From: Brevundimonas sp. UBA7506
GTDB lineage: Bacteria > Pseudomonadota > Alphaproteobacteria > Caulobacterales > Caulobacteraceae
Direction of reading: 5' to 3'
NCBI RefSeq assembly: GCF_002479495.1
Contig: NZ_DLNQ01000005.1
Span: 1 to 47,014 of the forward strand
DNA: 47,014 nt
The translations under genes were made by a program, and so were the position numbers. The notes under the pieces were generated by a model that was not told where the DNA came from, searched no databases, and worked only from the letters and a program-made list of their open reading frames with translations. Position 1 is the first letter of the stretch. Every line of letters begins with the position of its first letter. Of the stretch, positions 24,930 to 32,950 are shown piece after piece.

Positions 24930-26092
24930 TCCCGCGGCAGCCGCATCAGGTTGGCGATGTTGGACCGCTGGATGGCCGAGGATCCGCCGAAAATCGGCAG
25001 GACCAGGGCGTCGCGGACGTACCGCTCCATGGCGAAGCCCTGGGCGTAGCCGTAGGCGCCCATCACCGTCTGGCAGTCGAGAGCCACGCCGCGAATGGTT
25101 TCTGCAATGAAGAGCTTGGTCATGGAGGTCTGTACGGCGCTCGGCTCGCCGCGCTTCACCAGGCCGGCGGCGTGGTCGAGCATCAGGCGGCAGGCTCTCA
25201 GACGGGTCTGAACGTCGGCGAGCGTGTGGCGCACCGCCTGGTGGCCGCAGATGCGCTTGCCGAACTGGGAACGTTCCTGGCTGTAGAGCCAGGCTTCCTC
25301 GACCATGGCCTCGCCAAGGCCCATGGCCATGGCCGAGGGCTGCAGCTTCTCCACCTCAAGCGTCGGGCCGGCGAGCTGGCTCCACCCCTGGTTCCAGCCA
25401 GCCTCCTCGCCCATGACGTCGCGCACCGAGACCTCGACGTTCTCGAAGACGACGTCGTTGGTCGGCACGCCGCGCACGCCCATGGTTTCCGTCGTGGTCA
25501 TGCTGACGCCCGGCGCATCCCGGGGGATGATCAGGAAAGAGAGGTTGCGATGCCGCTCCTCGGGCGGGCCGCTGCGCACCAGGGTGTAGATGTAGTCGGC
25601 GAATTCCGCGCCGGAGCACCAGCGCTTCACGCCGTTGACGATGATCTTGTCGCCAGAGCGCTCGGCGCGCGTGGCCACCGCGGCGAGGTCGGCGCCGACG
25701 TCCGGTTCGGACAGGCCGAGAGCGAAGAGGAGGCGGCCCTCGGCCACGCGGGGCAGGAGGCGGGCCTTCTGGTCGGGGCTGCCGAGTTCGCCCAGGTTGA
25801 GGCCGGCGTAGCTGACGCACATGACATAGAGGCCGGCCAGAGCCATGCTGCGGCGGGCCAACTCCTCGACCACCATGAGCAGGGCGGGCACGTCCACACC
25901 CAGTCCGCCATGCTCTTCCGGGACCGCCAGGCCGCAGACGCCCAATTCGGCGAGGCCGTGAATGAGCTCGGGAGGCAGGCGGTCTTCGCGGTCCCACCGG
26001 GCGATGGTTTCGGGCGGTGCGATGTCGTCGAGAAGCCGCCGTAGGCTGTCCCGCAGCATGAGAACCTCTTCCGACAACAGTTCGGACGCCAT
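24926..26092 (-). CDS. Acyl-CoA dehydrogenase (LCAD-like base)
   Basis: A 388-residue ACAD, first gene of the operon continuing with tesB and the thiolase. Motifs: LGLSEPDVGADLAAV (125-139), RWCSGAEFADYIYT (157-170), and RSQFGKRICGHQAV and MGAYGYAQGF in the C-terminal domain. The end reads FGGSSAIQRSNIA, so the MCAD-type Glu is Gly; the base is probably Glu248 in LEVEKLQP. ATG 26092 has GGGGAGAG six bases upstream, and a 30-residue upstream extension in frame is not credible. The region CSGAEF in place of WITN is divergent and may reflect a bulky substrate. Divergent from the ECH operon across the palindromic operator at 26158. Confidence 0.92.
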   Translation of the reverse strand: MASELLSEEVLMLRDSLRRLLDDIAPPETIARWDREDRLPPELIHGLAELGVCGLAVPEEHGGLGVDVPALLMVVEELARRSMALAGLYVMCVSYAGLNLGELGSPDQKARLLPRVAEGRLLFALGLSEPDVGADLAAVATRAERSGDKIIVNGVKRWCSGAEFADYIYTLVRSGPPEERHRNLSFLIIPRDAPGVSMTTTETMGVRGVPTNDVVFENVEVSVRDVMGEEAGWNQGWSQLAGPTLEVEKLQPSAMAMGLGEAMVEEAWLYSQERSQFGKRICGHQAVRHTLADVQTRLRACRLMLDHAAGLVKRGEPSAVQTSMTKLFIAETIRGVALDCQTVMGAYGYAQGFAMERYVRDALVLPIFGGSSAIQRSNIANLMRLPRE

Positions 26093-26154
26093 GGACACTC
26101 TCCCCGATGAATCTCGTCGACGATCGACTTGCAACCGTCGTCGTATGCGCGTTA

Positions 26155-26197
26155 AATCTAACGAACGTTCGACAGGTGTCAAACGTCTTTGAATGTA
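26155..26197. promoter_or_regulatory. Divergent promoters around an 18-bp palindromic operator
   Basis: The operator CTAACGAACGTTCGACAG (26158-26175) has the fully symmetric core CGAACGTTCG. On the minus strand TTGACA (26177-26182) and TAGATT (26155-26160), 16 bp apart, enclose it and make a good promoter for the ACAD operon. On the plus strand TCGACA (26169-26174) and AATGTA (26192-26197), 17 bp apart, could serve the ECH-thiolase operon. A repressor bound here would block both. The same motif occurs at 27024, 38531, 40480/40504 and 14117. Confidence 0.6.
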
Positions 26198-26241
26198 ATT
26201 GGAAGGCGCGGACGACTTGTCGGCGCTGGTTGGAGGCGACG

Positions 26242-27021
26242 ATGAGCGATCCTGTCCTTTACCGCCAGAACGGCGGCGTGGTTTCGATCATCCTCAACCG
26301 TCCGGACCGTCTCAACGCCATTGATCCCGCGCTCGCCGAGGCCTTTCTCGCTGCGGCCGAACGGGCGGCCGCTGACGATTCTGTCAGGGTGGTGATCGTC
26401 CGCGGCGAGGGCCGCGCCTTCATGGCGGGCGGCGATCTGGCCTATTTCAGGGAGGCGGGGGCGGAGGCGCCCTCGGCCGCCCTGCGGCTCATCCACCCGC
26501 TTCATCGCGCCATCGCCCTGCTAGCGGACAGCCGTCTCGTTACGCTTGCCGTGCTTCACGGCGCCGTGGCGGGCGGGGGCATGAGTCTGGCGATGTCCAC
26601 CGATCTGGCCGTCTGCGCCGACACGACACGTTTCGACATGGCCTATCTCAAGGTCGCGGCCAGTCCGGACTGCTCGGGCTCCTGGAGCCTGGTGCGCCAC
26701 CTCGGCCTGCGGCGCGCCATGGGCGTGGCCTTGCTGGGGCAGACCTTGTCCGCCTCCGAGGCCCTGGGGCTCGGCCTGGTCAACGCCGTCTTCCCGGCCG
26801 ACCAACTGGAGGCCGAGGCCCGGGCGATCGCAGATCGTCTTTGCGACGGACCGCGTGAGGCGATCGTCTCGACCAAACGCCTGCTGCGGACGGCGGGGGA
26901 CAAGCCGCTCGTCGCGCAGATGGAGGACGAGGCGGCGGGTTTCGTCTCGGCGGCGGGGTCGGAGGATTTCCACGAGGCGATCGGCGCCTTCTTTGAGCGG
27001 CGACTGCCTCTTTTCAAATAA
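26242..27021 (+). CDS. Enoyl-CoA hydratase/isomerase (PaaG-like Asp)
   Basis: A 259-residue crotonase-fold protein. It has IILNRPDRLNAID (about 14-26), the oxyanion segment AFMAGGDLAYF (about 60-70) and GAVAGGGMSLAMSTDLAV. KVAASPDCSGSWSLVRHLG places an acidic Asp as in PaaG-type isomerases, while the first hydratase Glu is replaced by Met. It is therefore more likely a double-bond isomerase or a hydratase with altered mechanism. ATG 26242 has TTGGAGG upstream; the 45-residue in-frame extension upstream crosses the operator and promoter and is rejected. First gene of a six-gene plus-strand operon; another operator follows three bases after its stop codon. Confidence 0.9.
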   Translation: MSDPVLYRQNGGVVSIILNRPDRLNAIDPALAEAFLAAAERAAADDSVRVVIVRGEGRAFMAGGDLAYFREAGAEAPSAALRLIHPLHRAIALLADSRLVTLAVLHGAVAGGGMSLAMSTDLAVCADTTRFDMAYLKVAASPDCSGSWSLVRHLGLRRAMGVALLGQTLSASEALGLGLVNAVFPADQLEAEARAIADRLCDGPREAIVSTKRLLRTAGDKPLVAQMEDEAAGFVSAAGSEDFHEAIGAFFERRLPLFK

Positions 27022-27023
27022 AT

Positions 27024-27063
27024 CTAACAAACGATAGACAGAAACCGTGGCGCTGGTTAGCGT
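27024..27063 (+). promoter_or_regulatory. 18-bp operator and possible promoter before the SCP2-type thiolase
   Basis: CTAACAAACGATAGACAG (27024-27041) begins two bases after the ECH stop codon and matches the 26158 site in 14 of 18 positions, including the end GACAG. TAGACA (27035-27040) with TAGCGT (27058-27063) at 17 bp is a weak promoter candidate. It suggests an internal, separately controlled transcript for the thiolase-like gene and those after it. Confidence 0.5.
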
Positions 27064-27100
27064 CAACGACGAGGCTGCGAAGACAGCCGGGGAGGCGTCA

Positions 27101-28252
27101 ATGGATCAGTTTCCGCGTGGAGCGGCCGCAATCGTCGGCGCAGCCACCTTCGGCGTCGGGGAGGCTCCCGGCTATACGCCGAACGACATGGCGGCCCTGG
27201 CCGGCCTGGCGGCGCTCAAACAGGCGAACATAGGGCTCGGCGAGGTCGACGGCCTCTTCGTCTGCACCTCGAACGACGCGCTCTCCGGTCTCGGCGTGGC
27301 CGAGTATCTCGGAATTCGTCCGGCCTTCACGGACAACAACCGGACCGGCGGGTCCGCCTTCATGAGCCATGTGGTCATGGCGGCCCTGGCTCTGGACGCC
27401 GGCTATTGCGACGTTGCGCTCGTCGTTCACGGCAGCAACCAGCGTACGGGCGCCGGCGGCCTGGTGTCGATGCGGCAGGCGTCGCCTTACGAGACCCCCT
27501 ATCGCCCCCTGAATCCGCTTTCGTCCTACGCCCTGGCGGCTTCGCGTCACATGCATGAGTTCGGCACCACGCGGGAGCACCTGGCCGCAGTGGCGGTGTC
27601 GGCCCGGGCCTGGGCCAATCTCAACCCGGAAGCCTTCGCCCGGGGGCCGTTGACGATCGACGACGTGCTCGCCGCACGCATGGTCTCCACGCCGCTGACG
27701 GTTCGCGACTGCTGTCTCATCACCGACGGGGCGGCGGCCGTCGTTCTCGTCCGGGCGGACCGTGCGAAGGACCATGCGGCACGCCCGGTCTATGTCCTCG
27801 GCGGGGCGGCCGAAACCTGGCATTCCGACATCGCCTCCATGCCCGACCTGACGGCGACGGCGGCCTCGGCCTCGGGGCGACGCGCCTACGCCATGGCCGG
27901 GCTTGGACCGGCTGACATCGATGTGGTGCAGCTCTACGACGCCTTCAGCATCAACACCCTTCTGTTCCTGGAAGACCTGGGGTTCTGCAAGAAGGGGGAG
28001 GGCGGCCCCTTCGTGGCGAGCGGCGCGATCGCGCCGGGAGGCGTGTTGCCCGTCAACACCAACGGCGGCGGCCTGTCCTACGCCCACCCCGGCATGTACG
28101 GCCTGCTCGCCATCGTCGAGGCCGTGCGCCAGCTCAGGGGCGAGGCGGGCGACCGCCAGATCGCCGACGCTGAAATCGCGCTCGCCCACGGCAACGGGGG
28201 CACCCTGTCCAGCCAAGCTACTCTGATCCTGGGCGGCGCAGCCGCCCTCTGA
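27101..28252 (+). CDS. SCP2/Ltp-type thiolase-like protein without nucleophile Cys
   Basis: A 383-residue thiolase-fold protein of the lipid-transfer (SCP-x/Ltp) group. The nucleophile position reads NNRTGGSAFMSHV, with Ser/Ala in place of Cys. The late motifs are DAFSINTLLFLEDLGFC, LPVNTNGGGLSYAHPGMYG and ALAHGNGGTLSSQ, where His replaces the second Cys. In mycobacterial Ltp2 such a protein pairs with a DUF35 protein and acts as a retro-aldolase on a beta-hydroxyacyl-CoA of a steroid side chain. An OB-fold DUF35 protein is encoded at 38577-38942. ATG 27101 follows GGGGAGG; a longer in-frame start at 27047 lacks a ribosome site. Likely a C-C cleaving aldolase subunit rather than a CoA-dependent thiolase. 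Confidence 0.88.
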   Translation: MDQFPRGAAAIVGAATFGVGEAPGYTPNDMAALAGLAALKQANIGLGEVDGLFVCTSNDALSGLGVAEYLGIRPAFTDNNRTGGSAFMSHVVMAALALDAGYCDVALVVHGSNQRTGAGGLVSMRQASPYETPYRPLNPLSSYALAASRHMHEFGTTREHLAAVAVSARAWANLNPEAFARGPLTIDDVLAARMVSTPLTVRDCCLITDGAAAVVLVRADRAKDHAARPVYVLGGAAETWHSDIASMPDLTATAASASGRRAYAMAGLGPADIDVVQLYDAFSINTLLFLEDLGFCKKGEGGPFVASGAIAPGGVLPVNTNGGGLSYAHPGMYGLLAIVEAVRQLRGEAGDRQIADAEIALAHGNGGTLSSQATLILGGAAAL

Positions 28253-28268
28253 CTTCAAGGAGACCATC

Positions 28269-29063
28269 GTGCGCTTCGAAGACTATAAATCCATCAGCTT
28301 TTCGCGTCGGGGCAAGGTCCTCACCGCGACCCTCAACGTCCCCGATCAGCTCAATGCGATCGCCGGCGCCCTGCATACGGAACTGGCGCATCTCTTTCCG
28401 GATGTGGCCGCCGATCCCGACACCGACGTCCTGATCCTGACCGGCGCCGGACGCGCCTTCAGCGCGGGCGGCGACCTGTCGCACATAGAGGCGATGAGGA
28501 ACGATCCGCACGGCTTCTCCGAAGCCGTGCGGGAGGCGAAACGCATCGTCTTCGGAGCGATCGACTGCGACAAGCCGGTGATCGCCAAGGTGAACGGCGA
28601 CGCCATCGGCCTCGGCGCCACCGTGGCCCTCTTCTGCGACATCATCTTTGCGGCCGACACCGCTCGCCTGGGCGATCCCCACGTCAAGATCGGCCTGGTC
28701 GCCGGCGACGGCGGCGCGATCATCTGGCCGCAGATGATCGGTTACGCTCGCGCCAAACACTATCTGCTCACGGGCGACCTGGTGCCCGCGCCCGAGGCCG
28801 CCGCCATGGGGCTGATCAACTTCTCCCTGCCGGCCGAAGAACTCGACGCCGCTGTGGACGCCTACGCCGACCGTCTGGCGGCCGGCGCGACCAAGGCGAT
28901 CCGCTGGTCCAAGGTGACCATGAACATCGGCCTCAAACAGCTGGCGCACCAGATGATGGACGTCGGCATGGCCTATGAGGCCATGGCCAGCATCACCGCC
29001 GACCATGGCGAGGCGATCGCCGCCATGCGCGAACGTCGCAAGCCCGACTACACGGGGCGCTGA
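28269..29063 (+). CDS. Enoyl-CoA hydratase/isomerase family (GDGG type)
   Basis: A 264-residue crotonase-fold protein. The start is GTG 28269 after AAGGAG. Motifs: AFSAGGDLSHIEA (about 62-74), VNGDAIGLGATVALFCDI and KIGLVAGDGGAIIWPQMIG. Both hydratase Glu positions are non-acidic (GATVA, PHVKIG), and the only nearby acid is the Asp of AGDGG, as in the ECH at 2063-2863. The C-terminal segment (NIGLKQLAHQMMDVGMAYEAM) is typical of a subgroup found in steroid and terpenoid degradation clusters. Cytoplasmic, 16 bp after the thiolase-like gene and one base before the SDR gene, so firmly within the operon. The reaction could be hydration or isomerisation of a branched or alicyclic enoyl-CoA. Confidence 0.9.
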   Translation: MRFEDYKSISFSRRGKVLTATLNVPDQLNAIAGALHTELAHLFPDVAADPDTDVLILTGAGRAFSAGGDLSHIEAMRNDPHGFSEAVREAKRIVFGAIDCDKPVIAKVNGDAIGLGATVALFCDIIFAADTARLGDPHVKIGLVAGDGGAIIWPQMIGYARAKHYLLTGDLVPAPEAAAMGLINFSLPAEELDAAVDAYADRLAAGATKAIRWSKVTMNIGLKQLAHQMMDVGMAYEAMASITADHGEAIAAMRERRKPDYTGR

Positions 29064-29064
29064 G

Positions 29065-29877
29065 ATGGCCGCTGTTCCCACGCCTTCGGCCTCGCCTGCA
29101 GGCCTGCCCGCAAATCCCATGTCTCTTGAAGGCCGGACCATCGTCGTGACCGGCGCCGCCCAGGGCATCGGCCGGGCGATCGCTGAACGCGCGGTGAGCC
29201 TTGGCGCCAGGGTGGCGCTCGTTGATCTGCAGGACGAGGCCCTGAAAGCCGTCGAGGCGGCGCTGGGCGACCGCGCCAAGGCCTATGTCGGCAGCGTGGC
29301 CGATCCCGAATTCGTGGCGGCGGCGGTCGCCGACGCCGACGCGCATTTCGGCGGGCTTCACGGTCTGGTCAATAATGCGGGGATCACGCGCACCGCCCTG
29401 ATCGAGAAGATGACCCTCGACGAGTGGAACGCCGTCGTCAGCGTTCACCTTACCGGCGCCTTCCTCTTCACCCAGGCCGTCGGACGCACCATGATCGCGC
29501 GGGTCAAGGCGGGCGATCCCGTGGCCGGGGCGATCGTCAATATTTCGTCGGACGCAGGCGTCCAGGGCACCTTCGGCCAGATCAACTACGGCGCGGCCAA
29601 GGCCGGCATGCTGGGCGCGACGATGAGCGCGGCGCGAGAATGGGCGCGGTTCGGCATTCGCGCCAATTCGGTGGCCTTCGGAGTGGTCGAGACGCCGATG
29701 ACGGAGACGGTGCGCGGCGAGAAATTCCGCGACGCCTATCTGGCCAAGATCCCGCTGGGACGCTTCACTCTCCCGGACGAGGCCGCGACCCCGGTCTGCT
29801 TCCTCCTGTCTGACGGCGCCTCCTACATCACCGGCCAGAGGCTGTCGGTGAACGGCGGCTTCCACATGGGGGCCTGA
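29065..29877 (+). CDS. SDR-family oxidoreductase (3-hydroxyacyl-CoA dehydrogenase-like)
   Basis: A 270-residue classical SDR with all key residues: TGAAQGIG (29-36), Asp54 after strand two (VDLQ, suggesting NAD), NNAG (103-106), and Ser161, Tyr175 and Lys179 (INYGAAKAG). The C-terminal part is YITGQRLSVNGG. It would oxidise a 3-hydroxyacyl-CoA or a ring hydroxyl to the ketone. ATG 29065 lies one base after the ECH stop. The first 18 residues (Ala/Pro-rich) precede the Rossmann strand, and ATG 29119 (MSLEGRTIVVTG) is a realistic alternative start. Followed after five bases by the CoA ligase. Confidence 0.92.
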   Translation: MAAVPTPSASPAGLPANPMSLEGRTIVVTGAAQGIGRAIAERAVSLGARVALVDLQDEALKAVEAALGDRAKAYVGSVADPEFVAAAVADADAHFGGLHGLVNNAGITRTALIEKMTLDEWNAVVSVHLTGAFLFTQAVGRTMIARVKAGDPVAGAIVNISSDAGVQGTFGQINYGAAKAGMLGATMSAAREWARFGIRANSVAFGVVETPMTETVRGEKFRDAYLAKIPLGRFTLPDEAATPVCFLLSDGASYITGQRLSVNGGFHMGA

Positions 29878-29882
29878 ACCCG

Positions 29883-31445
29883 TTGCAAACGCCGGACACC
29901 ACCCTTCGGGACATGCTGTTGCGCAACGCGCTGCGCTACGCTGACGAACCCGCCTTCGTATGCGGGGGGCGAAGCCTGAGCCATGGGGAGTTCCTGGCGT
30001 CGGCCCAGCGACTGGCGTCAGCGCTACATCAGGCTGGCATGGAGCGACAGGATCGCGTTGCGGTCCTGTCGATGAACTCCCTGGAGCTGGCGACGGTCTA
30101 CGGCGCTTGCGAGCTCCACGGCTTTGTCGCGGCGACGGTCAACTTCCGGCTGGCGCCAATGGAGATGCGCCACATCATCGAGGACAGCGGCGCCAGGATC
30201 CTGATCTTTGAAAGCGTCTTCGCCGATCAGGTCGCGGCCATCCGCGCGGCTCTGGAAGGGGTTGAACGCTTCGTCGTCGTCGGCGAAGCCCTCGACTGGG
30301 CGGAATCCTGGGACGCCTTTCTCGAAGGCGGGGCGGCGAGCGGTCCTGACCTTCCGCCGCCTGGTCCGGACGACCTCTGCTATCTGATCTACACCAGCGG
30401 CACCACCGGTCGTCCCAAGGGGTGCATGCTGGAGCACAAGGCCGAAGTGGCCACCGCCTCCATCATCGCCGCAGCCATGCAGCTGGGGGGGCAGGATCGC
30501 ACGTTGCTGATGATGCCCCTGTTCCATATCGGCGCGAAGGCGATCGCCCTGGCTCAGCAATGGGTGGGCGGCGTGGTCTATCTGCACAGGACCTATGATC
30601 CCGCAGCTATTTTGGCGGACATCGAGACGCACCGCATCACCGCCACGCATATGGCGCCGACCCTCGTCCAGGGGCTGCTCGACTGTCCCGATATCGAAAC
30701 GCGGGACATCTCGAGTCTGCGAACCCTGCTCTATTCGGCCGCCCCCATGCCGCCCGTGCTTCTGGATCGGGCCCTGAGCGTCTTTGGACCTATTTTCCAG
30801 CAGATGTACGGACAGACCGAGGGGATCGGAACGCTTCTGCCGGTGTCGGCCCATTCGCTGTCCGAAGACGCCACGGCGCGTCGGCGCCTCTATTCGATCG
30901 GTCACGCCTTCATCGGTTGCGAAATCGCCATTCTGGACGAGGCCGACCACAGTCTGGCGGCCGGGGAGATCGGCGAAATCTGCATCAGGAGCCCGGTCGT
31001 GATGCGCGGCTACTGGAACAACAGCGCCGCCTCGCTGGCCACCCTGCGCGACGGCTGGCTGCATACCGGCGACGTCGGCCACATGGACGCTGCGGGCTAC
31101 GCCTACCTGGTCGACCGCAAGAAGGATGTCATCATCTCTGGGGGCGAGAACATCTATTCCCGCGAGGTGGAGGACGCCATCCTCGCCCACCCCGACGTCC
31201 TTGGGGCGGCGGTGGTCGGCGTCCCTGACGCCAAATGGGGCGAGGCGGTGCTTTCGGCGGTGGTGACACGACCCGGCAGCACGCTGACCGAGGCCGATGT
31301 CGTCGACCACTGCCGCACGCTTATCGCCGGATACAAGCGGCCGCGCCGCGTCGTCTTCGTCGATAGCCTGCCCATCCTGCCCAGCGGAAAGATCAACAAG
31401 CCGGCGCTGCGGGATTCGCTGCGTCAGGGGGAGACCGAAACATGA
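29883..31445 (+). CDS. AMP-dependent acyl-CoA ligase
   Basis: A 520-residue ANL-superfamily ligase that would activate a carboxylic acid to its CoA thioester through an acyl-adenylate. The P-loop-like A3 motif IYTSGTTGRPKG lies at 169-180. Later motifs are QMYGQTEG, GYWNNSAASLATLRDGWLHTGD (A7), YLVDRKKDVIISGGENIY (A8) and LPSGKINKP with Lys503 (A10). The start is TTG 29883, five bases after the SDR stop, with a weak ribosome site; ATG 29913 is an alternative but cuts into the TLRDMLLRNA segment that normally begins such ligases. It is the only CoA ligase in the window, so it is the best candidate for entry of the free acid into the pathway. Confidence 0.93.
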   Translation: MQTPDTTLRDMLLRNALRYADEPAFVCGGRSLSHGEFLASAQRLASALHQAGMERQDRVAVLSMNSLELATVYGACELHGFVAATVNFRLAPMEMRHIIEDSGARILIFESVFADQVAAIRAALEGVERFVVVGEALDWAESWDAFLEGGAASGPDLPPPGPDDLCYLIYTSGTTGRPKGCMLEHKAEVATASIIAAAMQLGGQDRTLLMMPLFHIGAKAIALAQQWVGGVVYLHRTYDPAAILADIETHRITATHMAPTLVQGLLDCPDIETRDISSLRTLLYSAAPMPPVLLDRALSVFGPIFQQMYGQTEGIGTLLPVSAHSLSEDATARRRLYSIGHAFIGCEIAILDEADHSLAAGEIGEICIRSPVVMRGYWNNSAASLATLRDGWLHTGDVGHMDAAGYAYLVDRKKDVIISGGENIYSREVEDAILAHPDVLGAAVVGVPDAKWGEAVLSAVVTRPGSTLTEADVVDHCRTLIAGYKRPRRVVFVDSLPILPSGKINKPALRDSLRQGETET

Positions 31446-32215
31446 CGCGCAACAAGGCCTTCGAGACCGGAGTCGCTCTCGTGATCGGCGGGGGAGGCGG
31501 GGTCGGCGGCGCGGTCGCCCGCGCCCTGGCGGCGGACGGGGCCGATGTGGTCCTGACCTATCGATCGAGCCATGCGGCCGCCGAAGCGACGGCCGAGGCT
31601 GTTCGCGCGCTAGGGCGGAGCGCCCGCTGTCTCGCGCTTGATCTCACCGACCACGCGGCTGTCGCGGATCTGGTCGCCGAGGTTGAGGGGACGGCCGGCG
31701 CCATCCATACGGTCATCTATGCAGCCGGGCCCATGCTGCCCTTCAAATTCCTGTCCTCGGTCACGCCCGAGGAGTTCGCCGGCTTTCTCACGGGCGACAC
31801 CCTGGCCTTCTTCGCCCTGATGCATGCGGCGATTCCGGCCTTGAGGCGCTCGCGGGGATCCGCCGTGGCCATCCACACCACCGGACTCTACCGCTGGCCG
31901 ATCAAGGACGGACTCTCGGTCGTGCCCAAGGCCGGCGTGGAGTCCATGGTGAAGGGGTTCGCGCGCGAGGAGGGCCGCTTCGGCGTGCGGGTGAACGGCG
32001 TGGCGCTGGGCGTCCTGGACGGCGGTCTGTTCGACAAGATGATGACGGCGGGTCAGATCAACGACAAGTTCGTCGATGCGACGATTGCGGCCGTTCCGCT
32101 CGGCCGGCTCGGCCGGCTTGAGGAGATCGGCGACGCGGCGGTCTTCCTGGCCTCGTCCCGGGCGGCTTATGTCACGGGGCACAGCCTCGTCGTGGACGGC
32201 GGCTTCCACCTCTGA
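31442..32215 (+). CDS. SDR-family protein with Ser in place of catalytic Tyr
   Basis: A 257-residue Rossmann protein with IGGGGGVGGAVA (15-26), YAAG in place of NNAG (93-96) and a C-terminal YVTGHSLVVDGG. The active-site Ser is Thr146 (AIHTTGLY), and the YxxxK motif reads SVVPK (159-163), so Lys163 is kept but Tyr is replaced by Ser. FabI-type reductases keep a differently spaced Tyr, which is not obvious here. It may be an unusual reductase, an enoyl reductase-like enzyme or a non-catalytic binder. ATGA overlap with the ligase (31442-31445). Last gene of the plus-strand operon; its TGA directly abuts the stop codon of the convergent SDR. Confidence 0.87.
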   Translation: MTRNKAFETGVALVIGGGGGVGGAVARALAADGADVVLTYRSSHAAAEATAEAVRALGRSARCLALDLTDHAAVADLVAEVEGTAGAIHTVIYAAGPMLPFKFLSSVTPEEFAGFLTGDTLAFFALMHAAIPALRRSRGSAVAIHTTGLYRWPIKDGLSVVPKAGVESMVKGFAREEGRFGVRVNGVALGVLDGGLFDKMMTAGQINDKFVDATIAAVPLGRLGRLEEIGDAAVFLASSRAAYVTGHSLVVDGGFHL

Positions 32216-32226
32216 TCAGTGGAAGC
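32202..32226. terminator. Perfect stem-loop at the convergent SDR stop codons
   Basis: GCTTCCAC (32202-32209) and GTGGAAGC (32219-32226) form a perfect 8-bp stem around a 9-nt loop that contains both stop codons, back to back as TGATCA. No T-run follows on either side, so intrinsic termination is weak; it may block read-through of convergent transcripts by structure or collision. There is no intergenic space at all here. Confidence 0.4.
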
Positions 32227-32950
32227 TGCGCCCGCCGTCGACGGCCAGAGCCACGCCGGTGATGAAGGCGCTGTCGTCTCCGATCAGAAAGCGGATCGCC
32301 GTTCCGATCTCCTCGGGGCTGGCGATCCGACCCAGGGCGTAGCCCGCCCCTACCGCCGTTTCGGCCTCGATCGCTTCGCCGGTCATCTGCGAGAACATCG
32401 GGGTGCGAACGGCCCCGGGGCAGACGGCGTTGACGCGGATTGTCGGGGCCAGCTCCCGGGACAGGGCCTTGCTCAGCATCACCACGCCCGCCTTACTCGC
32501 GCTGTAGGCCGCCCCCGCGAAGGAGGGGGTCAGGCCGCTGGCCGAGGCGAGATTGACGATCGCTCCCTTTCCGCAAGCCCGTAGCGCAGGGATGGCGGCG
32601 CGACAGGTGAGGAAGACCCCTGTCATGTTCGTGTCGACCAGGCGTCGCCAGTCCGTCAGGGAGGTGTTCTCGAGCGTCTGGACAGTCGCTGTTCCGGCGC
32701 AGTTCACCAGGCCGTCCAGGCCGCCTAGCGCGCGGACGGCGGCGTTGACCGCCGTCTCCACCGCGGTTTCGTCCCTTACGTCGGCCTGAAACGCATGTGC
32801 ATTGAGTACGCGTCCCAGGGCGCGGGTCTCGGCCTCGACAAGATCGACCAGCCCGAGTTCGGCGCCGGCCTCGGCGAGCATTCGGGCGGCGGCGGCGCCA
32901 ATCCCTGAACCGGCGCCGGTGATGATGATCCGCTTTCCCCTGACGCTCAT
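32216..32950 (-). CDS. SDR-family NAD-dependent oxidoreductase
   Basis: A 244-residue classical SDR with TGAGSGIG (11-18), Asp36 after strand two (LVDLV, NAD preference), NCAG (83-86), and the complete triad Ser136, Tyr149 and Lys153 (AYSASKAG). The C-terminal ITGVALAVDGG is normal. It probably oxidises a hydroxyacyl-CoA formed after the ACAD and hydratase steps. ATG 32950 overlaps the upstream ACAD beta-subunit stop (ATGA); a 66-residue upstream extension in frame is rejected because it lies within that gene. It is the last gene of the six-gene minus-strand operon that starts at 38476. Confidence 0.93.
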   Translation of the reverse strand: MSVRGKRIIITGAGSGIGAAAARMLAEAGAELGLVDLVEAETRALGRVLNAHAFQADVRDETAVETAVNAAVRALGGLDGLVNCAGTATVQTLENTSLTDWRRLVDTNMTGVFLTCRAAIPALRACGKGAIVNLASASGLTPSFAGAAYSASKAGVVMLSKALSRELAPTIRVNAVCPGAVRTPMFSQMTGEAIEAETAVGAGYALGRIASPEEIGTAIRFLIGDDSAFITGVALAVDGGRSFH

